Source: Alnus glutinosa
Taxonomy: Eukaryota > Streptophyta > Magnoliopsida > Fagales > Betulaceae
Assembly: GCF_958979055.1 (NCBI RefSeq)
Contig: NC_084890.1
Location: 1,240,001-1,304,000 of the forward strand
Length of the DNA stretch: 64,000 nucleotides
Reading direction: 5' to 3'
Of the stretch, positions 8,574-20,346 are shown in pieces (position 1 is the first letter of the stretch; every line of letters starts with the position of its first letter). Position numbers and translations under genes: made by a program. The notes beneath the pieces are model-generated. The model worked only from the letters and a program-made list of their open reading frames with translations, was not told where the DNA came from and ran no database searches.

Positions 8574-10781
8574 CTAAAACTGCATTAAGGAAAAGATCTG
8601 ACTCTCCTTGTCACTTTCTTTAACAAAATTGGTGGCCAATAAATACCAAGTTGTGTTGTTAGGTATGAAACCATTCTCCACACCCTTATGTAGAAGTAAA
8701 CAGGCATTATCAAACATGTCCTCTTTGCAGTACCAACTGATTAAAGTGTTATAAGTAATAGCATCAGGACAGATTCCTTCAATTTGTAATCTGTCAAAGA
8801 GATTTAAAGCCTCCCGAAGATGGCCCATCTTGCATAAACCATTTATCAGGCTGTTATAAGTGACTATGTCTGGTGTCAAACCTCGATGAATCATATCCCT
8901 TAGAAACTCGAGAGCATTATGTACTTTTCCAACTTTACAAAGACCATTGATCAAAATATTGCAAGAGATATTATTGATATTCAGTCCCTTACTCATCATT
9001 TCTTCAAACAATCCCAATCCTTTCTCAACTGCTCCAGTTTTACAGAGTGCATTTATTAGGCCATTATAGGTGATTGTGTCAAGGGGACATCCTCTAAATA
9101 ACATTTCATTTACAAGCTTAAGTGCTTCTTGGATCGCACCTCTCCTCAGGAAAGCATGAATCAAAGTGTTATAAGTTACAGTGTTGGCAATTACACCCTC
9201 CAGGAACATATCACGATAGACTCCCAATGCCTTTTCCATCTTATTGACCTTGCACAGTCCAAATATTACAGAATTAAATGTAAATACATCGGGCTTACAT
9301 CCTTTCCGAGACATTTCACCAACCATTTCCAAAGCTTCATTAACTTTTTCATTCTTGCACAAAGCACATATAAGGCAATTGTATCCCACAGTATTCAGGC
9401 TAAGCCCCTTAGCTGACATCTCATTTAAAACATCACCAGCTTCCTCTAGTTGGTCTTCTTTGCAGAATCCATCTATCAATATTGTGTATGTTACCACATT
9501 AGGCTCACAACCCCTTGCCACCATCTCATTAACCAATTCACAAGCTGAAGTCAAACAACCCTTCTTGCAAAGTCCACGAACCAGTATGTTAAACGTAAAA
9601 ACATCAGGTACACAGCCGGTTTGTAGCATGAAATTATAAATAACAGCCTTGGCTTCATCAAACCGTCCGCTGGTCACATACCCATTAATTAAGGTATTGA
9701 AGAGCACAACATTTGGAGCAGGCACTTTGTTCAACAATGCCCTTGCTTCATCAACTTTCCCCATTCTACACAACCCATGCATTAAAAATCCATAAGTTAT
9801 ATTATCAGGAGAGAAACCCCTAAGAAGCATCCGATCGACCAACTTTGCTGCCTCATGAATCCGATTGAGCTTAACAAAGCCAATGATAACATCATTGAAG
9901 GTCTGAACATCAGGTGTACAACCCATAAGAAACATTTCGTCCAAAAGTTTCAATGCTTCCGTCACTCTATTATTCTTAGAGAGTGCATGTATCAGAGTCT
10001 GATAGACCACCGAATTGGGCACGCACCCATGCTTCATCATGTCTCTAAGGAGAGAGCACGCAGAATCCACCTCATTAACCATACAAAGTGCTTTCATCAC
10101 CACCCCAAATGTGTGAACAGCGGGAGAAACACCCTTACTCAACATGTCATAGAAAACATTAGGTGCAAATTTAGGACAATTCCCAGCCACCAATATCTCC
10201 AATACAACATTATAAGATCTAAAAGTTGGTTCACAAGAATAAACATTCCTCATATCCAGAAGCAACCTAGTTGCTTGCCCTGGCAAACCAGCTCTTCCAT
10301 AATATTTCATAATCAGGAGGAAAAGGGACTCTCTGAAAACAATCCTTTCTTCTTTCATCTGCATCAACAACCTATCTATAACCTTAAACTCCCCAGCCTC
10401 CCCAAGCTTATCTATCAATGCATTATACACATCAAACGAATGGCAGTAGCCCTCCTGGGCACCCGCCCATTCAAATATCTCCATAGACGTGGGCACGTCA
10501 AGTGGGAGCTTAAGCAATTTACATAGCTGATATGGGCTAATTTGAATAAGCGACTTCCTAAGCTCTTTGAGGTCGAAAGGTTTAATTAACCTTTCCCACT
10601 CAGTCTCGGACTCTGACCCATTATTATCATTCAAGACTGTATCACTAAAATCTCCACTAACCCCACTTGAGGAAATTGCAAAATGGTGACCTTTTAACAA
10701 AGACTCTAGCTTTTTGCGCCCATGGGTTGAAAGCTTTGGTATTTTCAACATTACTCTATATGGGTAGCTCAGAATTTCCAC
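8574..10781 (-). CDS. MTL1: P-type pentatricopeptide repeat protein, MTL1/At5g64320-like, mitochondrial
   Basis: Single-exon frame of 735 residues. After a poorly conserved leader of about 70 residues, the segment PYQLCKLLKLPLDVPTSMEIF and then about fifteen tandem 35-residue P-type PPR motifs run to the end (typical phrases VVTYTILIDGFCKE, DTITYNGLINALCK, DIVTYNSLINGLCK). There is no E or DYW extension. P-type PPRs bind organellar RNA by a two-residue-per-repeat code. Closest remembered relative is Arabidopsis At5g64320 (730 aa), described as mitochondrial translation factor MTL1 acting on nad7; that function is inferred from orthology. A 5' UTR intron is visible on the minus strand (donor CAG/GTACAT at 10962, acceptor CTGCAG at 10841). 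The leader is not strongly arginine-rich, so targeting is not proven from sequence. Confidence 0.93.
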   Translation of the reverse strand: MEILSYPYRVMLKIPKLSTHGRKKLESLLKGHHFAISSSGVSGDFSDTVLNDNNGSESETEWERLIKPFDLKELRKSLIQISPYQLCKLLKLPLDVPTSMEIFEWAGAQEGYCHSFDVYNALIDKLGEAGEFKVIDRLLMQMKEERIVFRESLFLLIMKYYGRAGLPGQATRLLLDMRNVYSCEPTFRSYNVVLEILVAGNCPKFAPNVFYDMLSKGVSPAVHTFGVVMKALCMVNEVDSACSLLRDMMKHGCVPNSVVYQTLIHALSKNNRVTEALKLLDEMFLMGCTPDVQTFNDVIIGFVKLNRIHEAAKLVDRMLLRGFSPDNITYGFLMHGLCRMGKVDEARALLNKVPAPNVVLFNTLINGYVTSGRFDEAKAVIYNFMLQTGCVPDVFTFNILVRGLCKKGCLTSACELVNEMVARGCEPNVVTYTILIDGFCKEDQLEEAGDVLNEMSAKGLSLNTVGYNCLICALCKNEKVNEALEMVGEMSRKGCKPDVFTFNSVIFGLCKVNKMEKALGVYRDMFLEGVIANTVTYNTLIHAFLRRGAIQEALKLVNEMLFRGCPLDTITYNGLINALCKTGAVEKGLGLFEEMMSKGLNINNISCNILINGLCKVGKVHNALEFLRDMIHRGLTPDIVTYNSLINGLCKMGHLREALNLFDRLQIEGICPDAITYNTLISWYCKEDMFDNACLLLHKGVENGFIPNNTTWYLLATNFVKESDKESQIFSLMQF

Positions 10782-10984
10782 AAACTAACCCAGCAATCAG
10801 AGTTTTGGAGTATCTCTGAAGCAAAATGGTCATGACCCTTCTGCAGATTTGGGTTGTTTTTCAGAAACAAAAAGAATGGTTTTCAATAATTTGAGCTGAA
10901 ATGAACATGGTACCATAGAGATAGGATATACTGAAACTCTAAGAAGAAGTAGTAACATGTACCTGGGGTTAAAGAATGAGGAAA

Positions 10985-12430
10985 CCATGGATTGAAACTC
11001 TCGGTGGAAGAAATTTGAACAATCAGCAACACGGCTTCAAATTTTCAATGCAAGTGAGTAGTAATCGAACTATCGAAAGGCACTCGGGTACGAATAACTA
11101 GTATCGGATCGAGTCGTTTCCGTGGTTCCGGGCCGGGTTAGTACCTAGCTGTGTCATATGGGTCGCGCTCTTGGGCCATGGTTATATTTTGACATCAGAA
11201 ATAACGCTGTGGGCCTGTGGCAGAGCATGCTATGATTTTTTTTTTATTTTTTATTTTTTTTTAAAATGGAGCATGTTATGATTTTAATCGTTCGTGATGT
11301 ATACATGTTGTATACTTGTATTACTTTGTTGAACTTCTAATGTGATCGATCTCAATTCTTTTTATTTAAATAAATAAAAATAAATGCAACTTGAGGAAGA
11401 ATGGTGTGTTTATGATAAAAGTGACGTGCTCATTCCCTGTTGCATTTATCATGCTAAGTGTCAACCGCTAAACAATTAAATTTGATTATAGTTGACATGA
11501 CAGTACTACAGAGACTATCATGTGAGTCAGTTTGTAAACTCACGTGACAATTACCACAAAATTACTAAACAGTTAGATTTAATTGTAGTTTACGTGGCAA
11601 TATCACGTAAATTGTCACTTCAGTTTATGAGTTGGACTGGCTAACTTTTCATTACAATTATCGGCCTCAATCCAGATTTTGATGAAGGAACTAGGATTTT
11701 CAATAGGTTTGGCAATTCGGGTTATCGTGTCGAATTTGGGTCAACTCGTTTGACCCACCAACCTGATTATGCCAAACTGAACCCAACACCACCTAACTTT
11801 TTTAAGGATTTTTTGAAAATGGGTTTTGAATTTAACAAACCCAATTAAATTTTTGGTTTTTCCTAGTATTCCCACGATTTTTTTTTTTTTTTTTTTTGGT
11901 ATTACCTTGTTAATTAATGTATTGCAACTCTTTTCTTTTCTTTTTTTTTTTTTTCTTTTTTTTTTGATAAGTGTTGCAACTCTTATCTTGCCTAAAACAA
12001 AAAAGAAAAATGAGTATTACAAACTTTTGATATATTTTTTTTTAAAAAAATAAATTATCGGGTTGACCTTTCGTGACCCGAAAACCAAAAGAATTGTAAA
12101 CAGGTTGACAGGTCAACCCGCTAACTCATTTAACCTAAACCCTAATTCTATAACTTCATGTCGAATTCGCAAATCATGTAAAAATTGCCAACCCTAATTT
12201 TCAGTAACCGCCTTTAGAACTGAAGAAAGAATTGTAACGCTATTTTGCATAATCTAATGAAAAGAACTGAATGACGAGTAGAATACAACCTAATTCCCAA
12301 CCAATTGGCAAGTGGTTAATATTTTCATTACTATACTTGAACACAAATCGCATCAATAAATCCAAATCACAAGAATCTTCTGTTTCCCAGCAGCAGATTC
12401 GACTATACATACATTCTTAATAGGGACCTA
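10985..12430. other. Intergenic region with repeats
   Basis: Contains the presumed upstream promoter of the MTL1-like gene (to about 11,150) and a block at 11,470-11,640 with repeated ATCACGTGA and ACGTGGCAAT phrases that resembles 28,735-28,870. It also holds the inverted-end element at 11,707-12,203. No gene is supported. Confidence 0.45.
11707..12203. mobile_element. Small inverted-end element, GG(T/C)TGGCAATT family
   Basis: The left end AGGTTTGGCAATTCGGG and the right end AAAATTGCCAACCCTAA are imperfect inverted repeats. The interior carries phrases (GGGTCAACTCG, GGGTTGACC, AACCCGCTAACTCATTTAACC) shared with repeats at 27,883-28,255 and 55,420-55,594. T runs in the middle suggest a nested insertion. 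It looks like a decayed non-autonomous DNA element. Confidence 0.5.
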
Positions 12431-12532
12431 AGAGATGACATTCTTGACACCATTGCAGTTTCACCATCAAGTTGTGAAGACTAACATACAGGGCATGGTA
12501 GGAAAATCCAGATTTCCTACCAAGTAGTTAAG

Positions 12533-15500
12533 TTATGCATTTGAGACACACTGAACTTTCTGCGATTCCAGCACGCTCCTTGCAGCTTCTATGACCACTT
12601 GTCCGCTAACATAATGCTGCCGGCAAACAGGCATGTAGACATCAGCCCCGCCAATCAGTTCTGTTTGTGTCTCCTCTGTTTTCCTTAAGGTGAAGAAAGC
12701 ACGTCTACGACAAAGTTCGCAACGAGCGGTTAATTTGGTCACAGAATCAGCAAGGGGAATTATGTCTAGAACAGAACCGAAGCTCCTCCTGCCAACAATA
12801 TTCACATCCACCATTGTAATTCTCTTGACCCAAAAAAGAAAAAATCGATATGAATGGTGGAAGATTATAATTAGAGAAAAAGAGGAAAAAAAAAAAAAGA
12901 GCCATAAGCATAAGAAAGCTTCATGCAGATGGTGGCCTATACAAAGAAAGAGTACCTCAAATAGTCACCATCTAGTCCAGCAACTATCACTGTTTTGCCA
13001 TCATGATCAGCAGCTTCACGACAGAAATCATAAAGGTCCTCAAAGAATTGAGCTTCATCAATACCAATCACATCTAACTGTCACCATATACAGGTCATGT
13101 CTTAGTAGTACACTCCAAGTGTACATGAAAAACTGAAGAAAGTAAAATGAACTAATCTTACCAAGAAAAAACACACGACTATGTCATTTCAAATTGAGAT
13201 GTTTCTCAGCCACACAAACCACTAACTCATTACTGAGTCGGTGCCCATATACAAACAAAAATCAGTTTTGTTTTCATACAGCTAACAATTTTGTACTATA
13301 TCACAAGAAAGTACAACTCTTCATAACACATAGCATCGTCAAATTGTGCCATTAAAAAGTACCTGATCATATGCATCAAGACCAATTTTTCGTCTGAATG
13401 ATGACAAATCTGGTAAGGCCCAACATGGTAATTTCAACCCATCATGTGTCACAATCGAATCCAAACCATATCTTGCATCCTTATTTGATTTTACTATTGC
13501 CACACTTCTGCATTGCAGACATGCAAAAAAGAGTTAACAATTCATAACAATAATTCCAAAAGTACTTTTTGTTAAGTAAAGATAGTAGTTGAATATTTGC
13601 TGCCCTGAACTGGTATCAAGAAGCTGGGAAATTTTATTCCAACAGTATTTTTTTGTGTTTCGGAAGTTCACATGTGTGTGCAATGAGATGCTTCACATTC
13701 TTGAAATATCTCATGAAGCAATTTTGGTATTAACAGCTCCCCAAGTTGCAAATTGGCTAAATCCTAAGTTTTACAGAATATGGAAGACATCCAAAAAGAA
13801 TACTGATCTCTTTCTAATGTTCAAAAAGCCAAATTCCAATATCCATATAGGATCCTAAGGTGCTCAAGAAAATAACTAAGAGGAGAAAAGGGATATTAGG
13901 CTTATGGTTCTGGCCCTGAAACAATATATACAGCATATAGTTGTTGTGTCCAAATGTAGTACAACTGTTAACAATAACAATAAACAACAACAATAAGAAT
14001 AATAATGACAATAATAACAATAATAAAAGTCATAGTACTAACAACGACAATAACAACATTGAAGATGATGATATATAGAGTAATAGGTTATCATGGCAAC
14101 ATAATTAGGAAAAGTTTCATACTAATATCCTCACATAAATGTAAAGAAATCAAGTTGAGATGCATAATGTCCAACATAGTTTGGGAGATTACAAATTCGA
14201 CGAAAAACAGATTCTGAGAGAAAATTGTGATAAGGATCTTTCAAACAATGTCTTTGGAGGTGTAGAAGGATAAAGCAGTTTTGGGAGGAGGGGACCATGA
14301 AGTTTCAAGATGGATGAGGACCGAGGAGGGAAGGTTCAAAAAGTGGGGGTGGGGAAGTGATTCTGCACTTTGCTTAAAATAACATGGGATTTGATGAGCT
14401 TCTGCTTCAATTTGAGGTTTCTTTTATATCATTATTATTCTTTTCTTCTTTGGGAACTTGAGGCGGGGGGGAAGGAGAAATAAATCCAGGAATAAACTGG
14501 ATTTCTGATCTAAGCCACTAGTCTTTAGAAATCATATTATAGCATAAAAAATAAAAAAATGAACTTGTCACTGATCAAAATTGTCTATGTACCATCCCAG
14601 CAGTAGTGTTAGACAAACCAAAACTTGACCTTTATACATCATCACAAAGCCTGAACAGCCTAAGCACATAGATACATAAACAAGGTTCAATATGCATTAT
14701 TCAAACTTCAATTTTAGCACCATCCTATCTTGAAGAACCACAATTGCACATAATCTCTACAGCATAAACAATCCATCAAAGTTCAACACCTGATACAGAT
14801 AAGAATAGACAATGATCAATCCAAATGAGTTTCAAATATTGAATTGAATAAAAAGCACTAATTTTTCCTCTGCAAGTGAAAGGTAGGCCAAAAACTATGA
14901 ATGGAAATATTTCTGCCTGCTTTATAACTTGATATTAATAGTTCTAGGCACACACGCAAATTAACTCAAATATTCAAACATGTTAAAGGTAGCCAAGAAA
15001 TGAGATTGCAAACTCATTTCTGTCTCTCTTGCTTTTAATTTGTGATTTATAGTTCAAGACACACATGAAAATAAACTCACAGATCTGAAAATGCTTGTGG
15101 CTTGTTGCTTACCAGTCCTCTAGCAAGTAGAAACTTTTAACCAAGAAATTGTTGCCTTGAAAGCCTACTAGATAATGTAAGGGCTCTAGGGACTGACTCT
15201 AAAATATATATTTTTAGTAGAGACTTCAATTGTCATGGAAAGGTGCATCAAAAGAAGCATGGAAAGTGCACAGATGAACTCCGCATGCATGAGAAGCAAC
15301 CATTATTGGGTCACTAAGCAGGTTCACCTATATGCTTGGACTAGCAAACATTTTAGACGTATTGCTGCTCTACATTGGGTTCATAAATGAAACTAAATGA
15401 TTTTCTTTGGCACACATCAAAACTTTCTTTTAAATCACTGAAGAATGTAAGATATATAAATGATTGCAATGCCTAATTAGGTAATGTTCGGCACGTAAGA

Positions 15501-17627
15501 TGACTGGTATGCATTCTGCCTTACCTATTAATGGGTCTTCCAGATTCTTCAATTTCCAGAAAACAGTAAGGTTTAAGATTTACGGCTCTTAAATGTCTCA
15601 AATAGCCCTGCTTTGCAATAGAGAGAAATTCACGGGCAATGAGCTTTTTTCCATAACTTGATTTAGTTATCACTAAAATCAGGAACATAGCCGACGTCTT
15701 TTAAAATGCAAGTCATTTCTCTAACCATCTTATATATCTCCTGAGATTGTTTATGAGATTTATCACCCTTAAAGAAGAAGTGAGCCCCATTTTGAATCTC
15801 TAACCTGCTATAACCAGGTTCCTTTATTACCCCCGATTTCCTCATCACAGCCCTAACCTCAGCAACGTTGTCCCACAACCCAGAGGTGGCATAAGCATTA
15901 GACAAAACCACATACTTTCCAGGATTTTCTGGTTCCAATTCAAAAAAATTCTTTGCCGCAAGCTTTACTAAGTCCATGTCTCCATGAATCCTACAAGCCC
16001 CAAGCAAAGCACCCCATATCACTGAGTGCTCCTTACAAGGTGACTTCAAAACAAACTCATACGCCTCTTGTAACCGGCCAGCCCGCCCTAAAAGATCAAT
16101 CATAGCTGCATAATGTTGCCCTCTTGGCTGAATACCATAATCTCTGGACATAGATGAAAAATATGCCCAACCCTCATCAATCAAACCTCCATGGCTACAA
16201 GCTGAAAGAACTGCAAGAAAAGTAACATAATTTGGTTTGAAACCTTCATTTTTCATCCTATGAAAGGATTCCAAAACCTCTACAACTTTTCCATGCTGGC
16301 CATACCCAGATATTAAAGCAGTCCACGTAATAACATTCCTATTTAAAGACTTGTCGAATACCTGATGGCCATCAGATAAACTGCTGCATTTAAAGTACAT
16401 GTCCATGAGGGCACTATTGACAACTACATTTTCCCTGATTTGGCACTTTATCATGACACCATGGGCCTGCTTCCCATGCTCAAGTGCTGCTAGAGTGGCA
16501 CAGGCTCTAAAGACTGATGCGAAGGTAAACTGGTCTGGTATAAAACCAGTCTGTCTCATCTTGTAATAAAGATCTAACCCCACTTCTTCAAGCCCCCTTT
16601 GCACATACCCTGCAATCATTGCATTCCACGAAACCAAACTCGTCTCTAGCAATTTATTAAACAGAAAGTGAGCCGTTCCTAGATCCCCAGATTTCACATA
16701 CAATATCAACAATTTAGTCTTCAAATATTCACTAGGATCATACCCGACAACAACCATTTGTGCATGGATTCTTCTCCCCTTCTTATACTCTTTCCTGAAT
16801 ATGCTTTCCTGCAGCAGAAGAGCATAGGTCCCTGGCTCTACTCGCAGTCCTGTAGTGCACAACAGCCCAACAGCTTCCCTCAATCTTCCCGACATACATA
16901 GACCCTTTAATGTTTTATCCAATTGGAGGTGACTTTTGTAAGGCTCAACCTGAAAGCTGGCGATAATCGCATTCTATCAATTGAGCAAATACTACTCTGA
17001 AATTTACTCTTTTCCCATTCTAAAGAATAATATACACATACCAATCCCCTTAAACATTGAGCTTTATACAATCATAATAAATTCATAAGCAAGCACACAA
17101 AAGTGGTAACATTCCATTCAAATAGTCAAACATTCAAATTACCCAATTCAATATTGGACCTAAAGATATCGGCTTTGGGACAGAAACAATACTACCCACC
17201 AAAAATAGCAACATTTTATCAACAGCCCACATAAATTCAAGCTCAAAATTAAACCACGCAACACAGAAAACAAATTATAGAAGGTCCCAAACCTGCCGTT
17301 GCTGCTCTCAGACTGAATCCTGCGAAGAAGCGCGGTGGTTTTTCCGGCGAACATGGGGCCGACGATAACGTGAATCTCTCCGGCCGACGACCGTGGAGCC
17401 ACCTCCATATGCACTCCACGGTTTTGGATTGAAAGAAATGAGGATTTGGGTGAAAAGATTATGGGTTTTAGAGGGACGAAACAGGGGTTTTGGAAAGTTG
17501 TGGGGTTGCATGGCAAGGATTTGGAGGCAAACGAAAACAGCGCCAGAGGTGTAGCTTCGGGGAGGTGAGAAGAGAAGGATAAGAACGTTGGGGTTAAGAG
17601 AGACTTCATTCTTGAAATAGTTAGCAT
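12533..17627 (-). CDS. TK1b: Thymidine kinase, organelle-targeted (TK1b-like), four exons
   Basis: Exons on the minus strand are 17627-17293, 13507-13363, 13077-12956 and 12788-12533. They total 858 nt and 285 residues, all with GT-AG borders and consistent phase. Thymidine kinase phosphorylates thymidine in the dTTP salvage pathway. The N-terminal 75 residues are rich in Ser, Pro and Phe without acids, like a transit peptide. Then come the P-loop GPMFAGKT, the catalytic DEAQFF in exon 3, and the zinc site CELC...VCRQHY in exon 4. The leader favours the organellar TK1b class (Arabidopsis At5g23070) over cytosolic TK1a. Intron 1 is 3.8 kb and encloses another gene. A second ATG at codon 7 could also start the protein. 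Confidence 0.92.
15663..16949 (-). CDS. PLS/E-type PPR protein (At4g16470-like) nested in thymidine kinase intron 1; 5' part not found
   Basis: A 428-codon frame starts after a splice-like TTTCAG at 16950-16955 and ends TAA at 15663. It reads [21 protein letters not shown]..., then PLS-type PPR motifs ([28 protein letters not shown]) and an E-type end ([19 protein letters not shown]). There is no DYW domain. Such proteins usually take part in organellar RNA editing. The remembered relative is Arabidopsis At4g16470, about 500 aa, so about 80 N-terminal residues with the targeting peptide are missing here. Upstream the frame stays open only to a TAG near 16976, without an ATG. The first in-frame ATG (16895) would give 411 residues and no transit peptide. 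The gene lies wholly inside intron 1 of the thymidine kinase, same strand. Confidence 0.85.
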   Translation of the reverse strand, partial: VEPYKSHLQLDKTLKGLCMSGRLREAVGLLCTTGLRVEPGTYALLLQESIFRKEYKKGRRIHAQMVVVGYDPSEYLKTKLLILYVKSGDLGTAHFLFNKLLETSLVSWNAMIAGYVQRGLEEVGLDLYYKMRQTGFIPDQFTFASVFRACATLAALEHGKQAHGVMIKCQIRENVVVNSALMDMYFKCSSLSDGHQVFDKSLNRNVITWTALISGYGQHGKVVEVLESFHRMKNEGFKPNYVTFLAVLSACSHGGLIDEGWAYFSSMSRDYGIQPRGQHYAAMIDLLGRAGRLQEAYEFVLKSPCKEHSVIWGALLGACRIHGDMDLVKLAAKNFFELEPENPGKYVVLSNAYATSGLWDNVAEVRAVMRKSGVIKEPGYSRLEIQNGAHFFFKGDKSHKQSQEIYKMVREMTCILKDVGYVPDFSDN

Positions 17628-17639
17628 GTATTTTGCTCT

Positions 17640-19860
17640 AAGAGAGAGAGAGAGAGAGGTTTAAGGGTTTTGCTCGTTAGAGAGAGAGAGCTTTTGTTGC
17701 TATTTTGTGAGTTGTGAGGGTTTTACACTTTTACTCGGAGAGAGAGACAAGAGAAGCATCGGAGCGGAAAGGTGAAAGCTTTCTCCAACCTGGTTGGAAT
17801 AAATTTGTATTAGATTGATTTTTGTCTTTATAACAAAACTAATATACATGTCTTTACATGGTTGTGAGAATATTTTTAAATTTATTTTTTTTGGCACATT
17901 TATTTTTTAAAACTAAATATATATATATATTAAGGGCATATGTCGTTTTTTTTTTTAATTAATTCTACTAAAAACACATGTGATAATGTAAATGCTTCTT
18001 CTTCCTGTAAATTATATGCACCCTAAACCCTTTTATCTTATCAACTTTTTAGAGAATTTTAATAAATAATTAAGAATCTGGTAAATAGTGAGATAATAAC
18101 ATTGAATGTTTAATTAAAAAAATAAAAGTTGATTTTAAAATATTTCACTTTAGAATGATCTAAAAAGTCTTGGCCGAGTTATAGTGTGTAGGCTTGTTAA
18201 GGATTTTGACCGTGAGAAAGAAAATGAAAATGCCATATGGGTAGGATATCAAGTGTGTACCAAGAATGGTTACTTTTCTTTATTTACGTGGAGTAATTTT
18301 TTTTTTTTTTTTGGACATATTACATGTACATTTTTTTTTTTTTTATATCTCTTATACATTTTTTTTAAAAAAAAAAAAAAATCAATAATTACATCTGGAT
18401 GACCCACATGTGAGTCTTACGGATCCAACGAATAATTTATAAATATATATATATATATATAAAAGAGATGTAAAAAATCATTTCTCATTTCTTTTTCCAG
18501 TGGCACTATCCAAGTGTCATCCGCTAATTGGGCACAATACTAGCCAAGCGTCTTCTAATGAGGTACTTCAATTGACAAGGTGACACTTGCTATTAAGGTA
18601 TAATAGCCTTGGCAGAGTAGTGGTGGTTGAATCCCTTGCCTCCTCCGACCATTAATGTAATAATGTTACGTGCATGCTTGCAGGTTTAGGGCATTGCATG
18701 ATTCTTTGCCTAGAATATTGGGACAGTTAGGATGAGGTGGCAAACCAGTTATCCCAGCAATGCGTCTCTCTTCATTCTCTAAAATGCAGGTTGGTCGATT
18801 CACATAGCCCATGGAGATATGTGGTTTGGTCCTAATTACTTAGTCTAAATGGGTCTCTTTAGCTCGAGTGCATAAAGTGTATCAAATAGTATTAATTGAA
18901 TTAAAGAAAATAATGAGATATCTTGATCAAAATTGATAGAATTCATTTTATAGTTTAGATTAAATTTCATCACATATCCAATGATTGACACTGTTTAGAA
19001 CTACCATATATATCGTCGGATGGAACAAAACAAAATATTCACTATAAAATGAATCCTCTAATCCTATTTCGGACTAGCTAGATCAAGATTGATCTGACCA
19101 TTCAATGTTGGACAAAAGTAGACAAATTGATATTTAAAGATATTATATATATATATATATATATATTGCACAAAGTGTCTCATTTTAGAGTGCATTTTTA
19201 AAAAAATTACAGATTAAAAATGTAGAAAAATTTTCGTTTTTTAAATCGTAAGTAAGAATGTCCATTTTTAAACATGCATGATTTTGAAAATGTCAAACTA
19301 CAATTTTAAAGGTCAATTTATTATTTTACCAAACGCTAAGTAATTGTATTTTTTAAAATTGTATTTTTAAATTTCACATTTTAAAATTGCTATTTTTTAA
19401 ACTGTACGTTTTGAAATTAAAAAACCATCAAACTGATTTAATTATGACCATAATTAATCATCGACTTTCCTGTTTTAAGTACAGCCGTTGGATTTCCCAT
19501 TTTGGTGTTTGTACACAAAACATATATACTTTTGATAGAAAGCTGATGGGAATCAATGAGACATGTGAACCCCTCCTAAATCATTATTTTGCGCCCATGT
19601 GATTCAATCATCCATCTTTTAATTTAAGCCTATACATGTACATTATACGTACATGTCCACACATGGGTTATATATATATATATGCCAAGTCAATGAAGAT
19701 CAAAGGATTATGCTTAAACTTAATTAATTAAATCAACAATTCTTTCTCACCTTTTTCAGATTCTGCAAAACAATTGGTACATTAACCCATCTGTTTGATA
19801 GAATACATATCACTCAAATTCTGGTTTTGTCAATGTTTAGAGCCCATTTGGGAAAAAAAA
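17640..19860. other. Intergenic: thymidine kinase promoter side, then AT-rich sequence
   Basis: GAGA tracts at 17,641-17,690 and 17,738-17,750 flank the thymidine kinase start and may be leader or core promoter elements. Beyond that there are T runs, TA microsatellites (17,917-17,932; 18,441-18,462; 19,142-19,167) and a decayed repeat at 19,190-19,420 like that at 730-960. No gene is seen. Confidence 0.45.
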
Positions 19861-19868
19861 TTCTTATG

Positions 19869-20027
19869 ACTAATGCTATATATATATATATATATATATA
19901 TTATTTGTGACAGTTACAACCAACTCTTAGATCAATATTTATTTTAGCAAAAAAAAAAAAAAAAATCTAATGGTTGTGATTGACACATCAGTATTGTGAG
20001 ACAAAAATATAATATCTAATATTACTC
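19869..20027. mobile_element. MITE-like element with AGTAATGCTA-type ends
   Basis: The left end ACTAATGCTATATATA and the right end ATATCTAATATTACTC are imperfect inverted repeats about 160 bp apart. The same ends occur at 51,270-51,440 and 62,174-62,312. The interior is AT-rich with an A run and shares GACACATCA-type phrases with the other copies. Non-autonomous DNA element, decayed. Confidence 0.55.
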
Positions 20028-20086
20028 TTTCTTTATTTGAATTTGACAGAGGAATGCTATATACCGTGCGTATTTTAATCTCATAA

Positions 20087-20346
20087 TTATCTCACAATAC
20101 TACTGCATTGAGGACTCCTGGATAGTGCTGCAAAGTTTGCAATCTTATGATGTTCGTCATGTATGGAGGGAAGCCAATAGAGCTGCTCATCTTTTAGCAA
20201 AAAAATGTGTTAATGTCTATGAAAGATACAGTCTGGATGAGAGATTATCTCTTATTTATTTAGAGTATTGTATTTGCTAAGTAAGGTTCTTCTACTTGAT
20301 ATGGAATATAAGGTCATTTTCTCAAAAAAAAATTTATCTCACAATA
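20087..20346 (+). mobile_element. 5'-truncated LINE tail with target-site duplication
   Basis: TTATCTCACAATA at 20087-20099 recurs at 20334-20346 directly after an A tract. The insert between (20100-20333) encodes the end of a LINE RNase H domain (HVWREANRAAHLLAKKC) followed by a stop and a short 3' UTR. Severe 5' truncation and a 13-bp duplication are typical for LINE insertion. Confidence 0.85.

Noticed and set aside
9129-10526. Plus-strand frames up to 223 residues opposite the MTL1-like gene
   Set aside because: Antisense shadows of the PPR repeats, with no homology of their own.
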